A stretch of DNA of 7,090 bases, from positions 1 through 7,090 of the forward strand of contig QNDG01000072.1 in the NCBI GenBank assembly GCA_003645915.1, in the 5' to 3' direction. Both the position numbers and the translations under genes were made by a program. Source of the DNA: Candidatus Zhuqueibacterota bacterium. Its GTDB lineage: Bacteria > Zhuqueibacterota > QNDG01. The notes under the pieces were generated by a model that saw nothing but the letters and a program-made list of their open reading frames with translations, was not told the DNA's origin and ran no database searches. Below, in pieces: positions 6,361 through 7,090 of this stretch; the stretch's first letter is position 1; each line of letters starts with the position of its first letter.

Positions 6361-7090
6361 TTACTTAACTAAAAGAATCTTTTTCTTGTCTGTAAACTTA
6401 CCTGCTTCTATAAGTACAAAATAAATCCCTGAAGGTACATTAGCACCTGAAACATTCTTGCCATTCCAAACAACACTATAACTTCCCCTTTGTATGTAAC
6501 TGTCCACTAAATCTGCTATTTTTTCACCCATCATACTGTAAATATTTATTCTGACCATTGACGGCTCGGCAATATCATACTTAATTTCCGTTGAGCTATT
6601 AAAAGGATTCGGGAAATTCTGATAAAGGTAAAATTTATTGGGAATTGCAGAAGAATTTACAACTCCTGTACCCGGGTCGGAAGTCTTGATATAAGATTCC
6701 TTGACCTCTCCGGTACTGCCGCCGGGCCCTGTCACAATCAAAGTAACAGTATATTCTCCCGCATTATTAAATACATAAACAGGGTTCTGGTCAGTGCTCT
6801 TACCGCCGTCTCCAAAATCCCATGCCCATGATGTAATCTGACCTGTGGACAGATCTGTAAACTGTACTGAAAGGGGAGCTTCGCCCTGAACAGGTTCAGC
6901 AGAAAAATCCGCAACCGGAGGCGGTTCAAAAGCTGTTATGTAATTTATTTTTTCCAGAGTATCTGTACCGCCAGGCCCGGTTACTATAAGCTTAACCGAA
7001 TAATTACCGCTTTTATAATAAACATGCACAGGATTTGTCTCAGAACTCGTGGAATCGTCTCCGAAAAACCATTGTCTATACGTTATATCA
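6361..7090 (-). CDS. Secreted PKD-repeat protein with T9SS type A sorting domain, C-terminal part
   Basis: The frame is open to the right edge, so only the last 242 residues are visible and the true start lies outside the window; a GTG at 7029-7027 is an internal valine, since the frame continues upstream through QWFFGDDSTSSETNP. Two PKD (Ig-like) domains are seen: an incomplete one at 7089-6931 and a full one at 6915-6682 carrying the WDFGDG hallmark. Then comes a linker and, from about 6645 to 6364, a type A sorting domain (YLYQNFPNPFN; IYSMMGEKI; PSGIYFVLIEAG; final KKKILLVK). In the FCB group that domain directs outer-membrane passage through the type IX secretion system, after which it is normally removed. 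The protein is therefore likely surface-attached or released. PKD domains often accompany enzymes or adhesins, but the functional N-terminal part is not in view. Confidence 0.92.
   Translation of the reverse strand, partial: DITYRQWFFGDDSTSSETNPVHVYYKSGNYSVKLIVTGPGGTDTLEKINYITAFEPPPVADFSAEPVQGEAPLSVQFTDLSTGQITSWAWDFGDGGKSTDQNPVYVFNNAGEYTVTLIVTGPGGSTGEVKESYIKTSDPGTGVVNSSAIPNKFYLYQNFPNPFNSSTEIKYDIAEPSMVRINIYSMMGEKIADLVDSYIQRGSYSVVWNGKNVSGANVPSGIYFVLIEAGKFTDKKKILLVK
6682..7089 (-). repeat. Tandem PKD domain repeat
   Basis: The two domains align clearly: NPVHVYYKSGNYSVKLIVTGPGG against NPVYVFNNAGEYTVTLIVTGPGG, both ending in a shared LIVTGPGG. The underlying DNA differs at many codons (for example the two TGPGG stretches near 6723-6737 and 6970-6984), so the duplication is old or has diverged. 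More copies may lie beyond the edge. Confidence 0.75.

Noticed and set aside
1..7090. CRISPR arrays, insertion sequences, tRNA or rRNA genes
   Set aside because: No regularly spaced repeats, transposase-like proteins, terminal inverted repeats with target duplications, or tRNA/rRNA sequence features were seen.

Overview
The window looks like chromosomal DNA from an anaerobic or facultatively anaerobic, AT-rich member of the Fibrobacterota-Chlorobiota-Bacteroidota (FCB) group. Three things point there: a cell-surface protein ending in a type IX secretion (T9SS) type A sorting domain with the 'NFPNPFN' signature, a TonB-receptor-like outer-membrane barrel, and an oxygen-sensitive class III ribonucleotide reductase. 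The sorting-domain wording resembles Ignavibacteriota and related candidate phyla, but placement below FCB level is a guess. Shine-Dalgarno-like sites precede several genes.

Layout. Positions 1-44 may hold the first codons of a gene leaving the left edge on the minus strand: a GTG start with an AGGAGG six bases upstream. Positions 45-315 are non-coding and would be the control region between that gene and the rightward cluster. The plus strand then carries three closely spaced genes: a plug-and-barrel outer-membrane receptor (316-2142), nrdD for anaerobic ribonucleoside-triphosphate reductase (2170-4293), and nrdG for its radical-SAM activase (4310-5008). Gaps are 27 and 16 bases, so one transcript is plausible. 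After a 120-base AT-rich gap comes a gene for an OLD/RecF-like AAA ATPase (5129-6259) that has its own strong ribosome binding site. It stops where its relatives normally enter a TOPRIM nuclease domain. A symmetrical terminator (6313-6345) separates it from a convergent minus-strand gene (6361 to beyond 7090). That gene encodes the C-terminal end of a secreted PKD-repeat protein with a T9SS sorting signal.

How the genes fit together. NrdG installs the glycyl radical on NrdD, and NrdD then makes deoxyribonucleotides without oxygen; that pair is secure. The receptor upstream has no obvious link to nucleotide reduction, and its substrate cannot be read from the sequence. The ATPase may serve DNA repair or defence, or be a decayed remnant. 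The PKD protein is an independent surface-export gene. I found no clear sign of a new multi-gene system. The points most worth a second look are the truncated ATPase, the receptor-nrdDG linkage, and the ambiguous nrdG start.
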